From assembly GCA_026994735.1 (NCBI GenBank), contig JALWQD010000154.1, positions 1-6,570 on the forward strand: 6,570 nucleotides of DNA, in the 5' to 3' direction. Position numbers and translations under genes: made by a program. The notes under the pieces are model-generated. The model worked only from the letters and a program-made list of their open reading frames with translations, had not been told where the DNA came from and ran no database searches. Origin of the DNA: Gammaproteobacteria bacterium. GTDB taxonomy: Bacteria; Pseudomonadota; Gammaproteobacteria; SZUA-140. This document shows positions 6,053-6,570 of the stretch, piece by piece; positions within the stretch are counted from its first letter, which is position 1, and the number at the start of each line of letters is the position of its first letter.

Positions 6053-6570
6053 GATTCATTCACCTTTGGCAGACGGCCATCAAGCGTCAATCGCAACGGT
6101 TCGGGACCACATAACTTGACTTGTTCATCCTCAACCAGAGACAGGACACAAGCACTGACATCCGCCTGCACAGGCAATTCACGCCCGCCCCTATCAACCA
6201 ATACCGCCAACATAACAGACGCCGGACGACCATAATCAAAGAGTTCATTGAGAGCAGCACGTATTGTCCGGCCTGTGTGCAGAACATCATCGACGAGAAT
6301 AATATGACGATCATCGAGAGAAAAAGGCAGGCTCGATGGACGCACCTGGGGGTCAACACCGAGGCGCGAATAATCATCACGATAAAAAGAAATATCGAGT
6401 ATTCCCAACGGTTCCTGCAAAGACAGCTGATGATGCAAGCGCTCGGCCACCCAGACACCACCACTGCGAATACCCACCATCAGAGGCGGCTCATTACCGC
6501 GTTCAACAAGCAGCGCTTTTATTGCCGGCAACATGGTTGCCATCAATACCTCAGGATCAGGCAAGTCACC
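6049..6570 (-). CDS. pyrR: PyrR, phosphoribosyltransferase-fold pyrimidine regulator (5' end off the window)
   Basis: PRTase-fold protein of the PyrR family: a UMP/PRPP-sensing mRNA-binding attenuator in Bacillus, less well understood in Gram-negative bacteria, where some members lack uracil phosphoribosyltransferase activity. 173 sense codons are visible, and the frame is open to the window edge. The PRPP-binding signature HIILVDDVLHTGRT followed by IRAALNELFDYGRPASV lies at visible residues about 89-119. GIRSGGVWVAERL (33-45), ISFYRDDYSR (60-69) and VRPSSLPF (76-83) are family blocks. The visible protein opens with GDLPDPEVLMATML, close to the N-terminus of pseudomonad PyrR, so only a few codons should be missing. 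An in-frame TTG at 6562-6564 is an unlikely start because LPDPE belongs to the conserved N-terminus. Its stop overlaps the pyrB start by ATGA, placing it first among the visible genes of the operon. Confidence 0.93.
   Translation of the reverse strand, partial: GDLPDPEVLMATMLPAIKALLVERGNEPPLMVGIRSGGVWVAERLHHQLSLQEPLGILDISFYRDDYSRLGVDPQVRPSSLPFSLDDRHIILVDDVLHTGRTIRAALNELFDYGRPASVMLAVLVDRGGRELPVQADVSACVLSLVEDEQVKLCGPEPLRLTLDGRLPKVNES

Noticed and set aside
6562..6564. TTG as the start codon of pyrR
   Set aside because: The reading frame stays open to the window edge, and the residues around it (LPDPE) belong to the conserved N-terminus of PyrR. The true start is more likely just outside the window.

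Overview
This 6.57 kb window reads as chromosomal DNA of a gammaproteobacterium. Dcd, the Mrp/ApbC-type ATPase, PyrR, PyrB and the PyrC-like protein all resemble their Pseudomonas-type counterparts, judged from memory of those families. The genus cannot be fixed from the sequence alone. All seven genes lie on the minus strand, so transcription runs from the high-coordinate end towards position 1. No tRNA, rRNA, CRISPR array, insertion sequence or prophage gene was seen.

In transcription order, the first block is a pyrimidine cluster: pyrR (its 5' end lies beyond the window edge), pyrB and pyrC'. Both junctions are 4-base ATGA overlaps, so the genes should be co-transcribed and translationally coupled. 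PyrB is aspartate transcarbamoylase with its active-site residues intact. The dihydroorotase-like partner has lost the HxH zinc ligands (Arg and Lys instead) and one further metal histidine, as expected of the inactive PyrC' that holds Pseudomonas-type ATCase together.

The second block is a two-gene SOS-type unit. lexA has its own promoter candidate, containing an unusual set of AAGAGA repeats, and overlaps by ATGA a Y-family DNA polymerase-like gene. That protein keeps the polymerase fold signature but has lost two of the three catalytic carboxylates (Ser and Arg instead). It looks like a non-catalytic polymerase homologue under LexA control. No imuA, dnaE2 or umuD neighbour is present in the window.

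The third block follows a spacer of about 200 bases: apbC/mrp (an Fe-S cluster carrier ATPase) and dcd (dCTP deaminase), separated by 3 bases and probably one transcript.

The metabolic theme is pyrimidine supply: de novo UMP synthesis at one end and dUTP, hence dTMP, supply at the other. A damage-response unit sits between them. The most unusual content is the LexA plus degenerate Y-family pair with its non-canonical operator candidate. Two adjacent transcription units each end in a pseudoenzyme.
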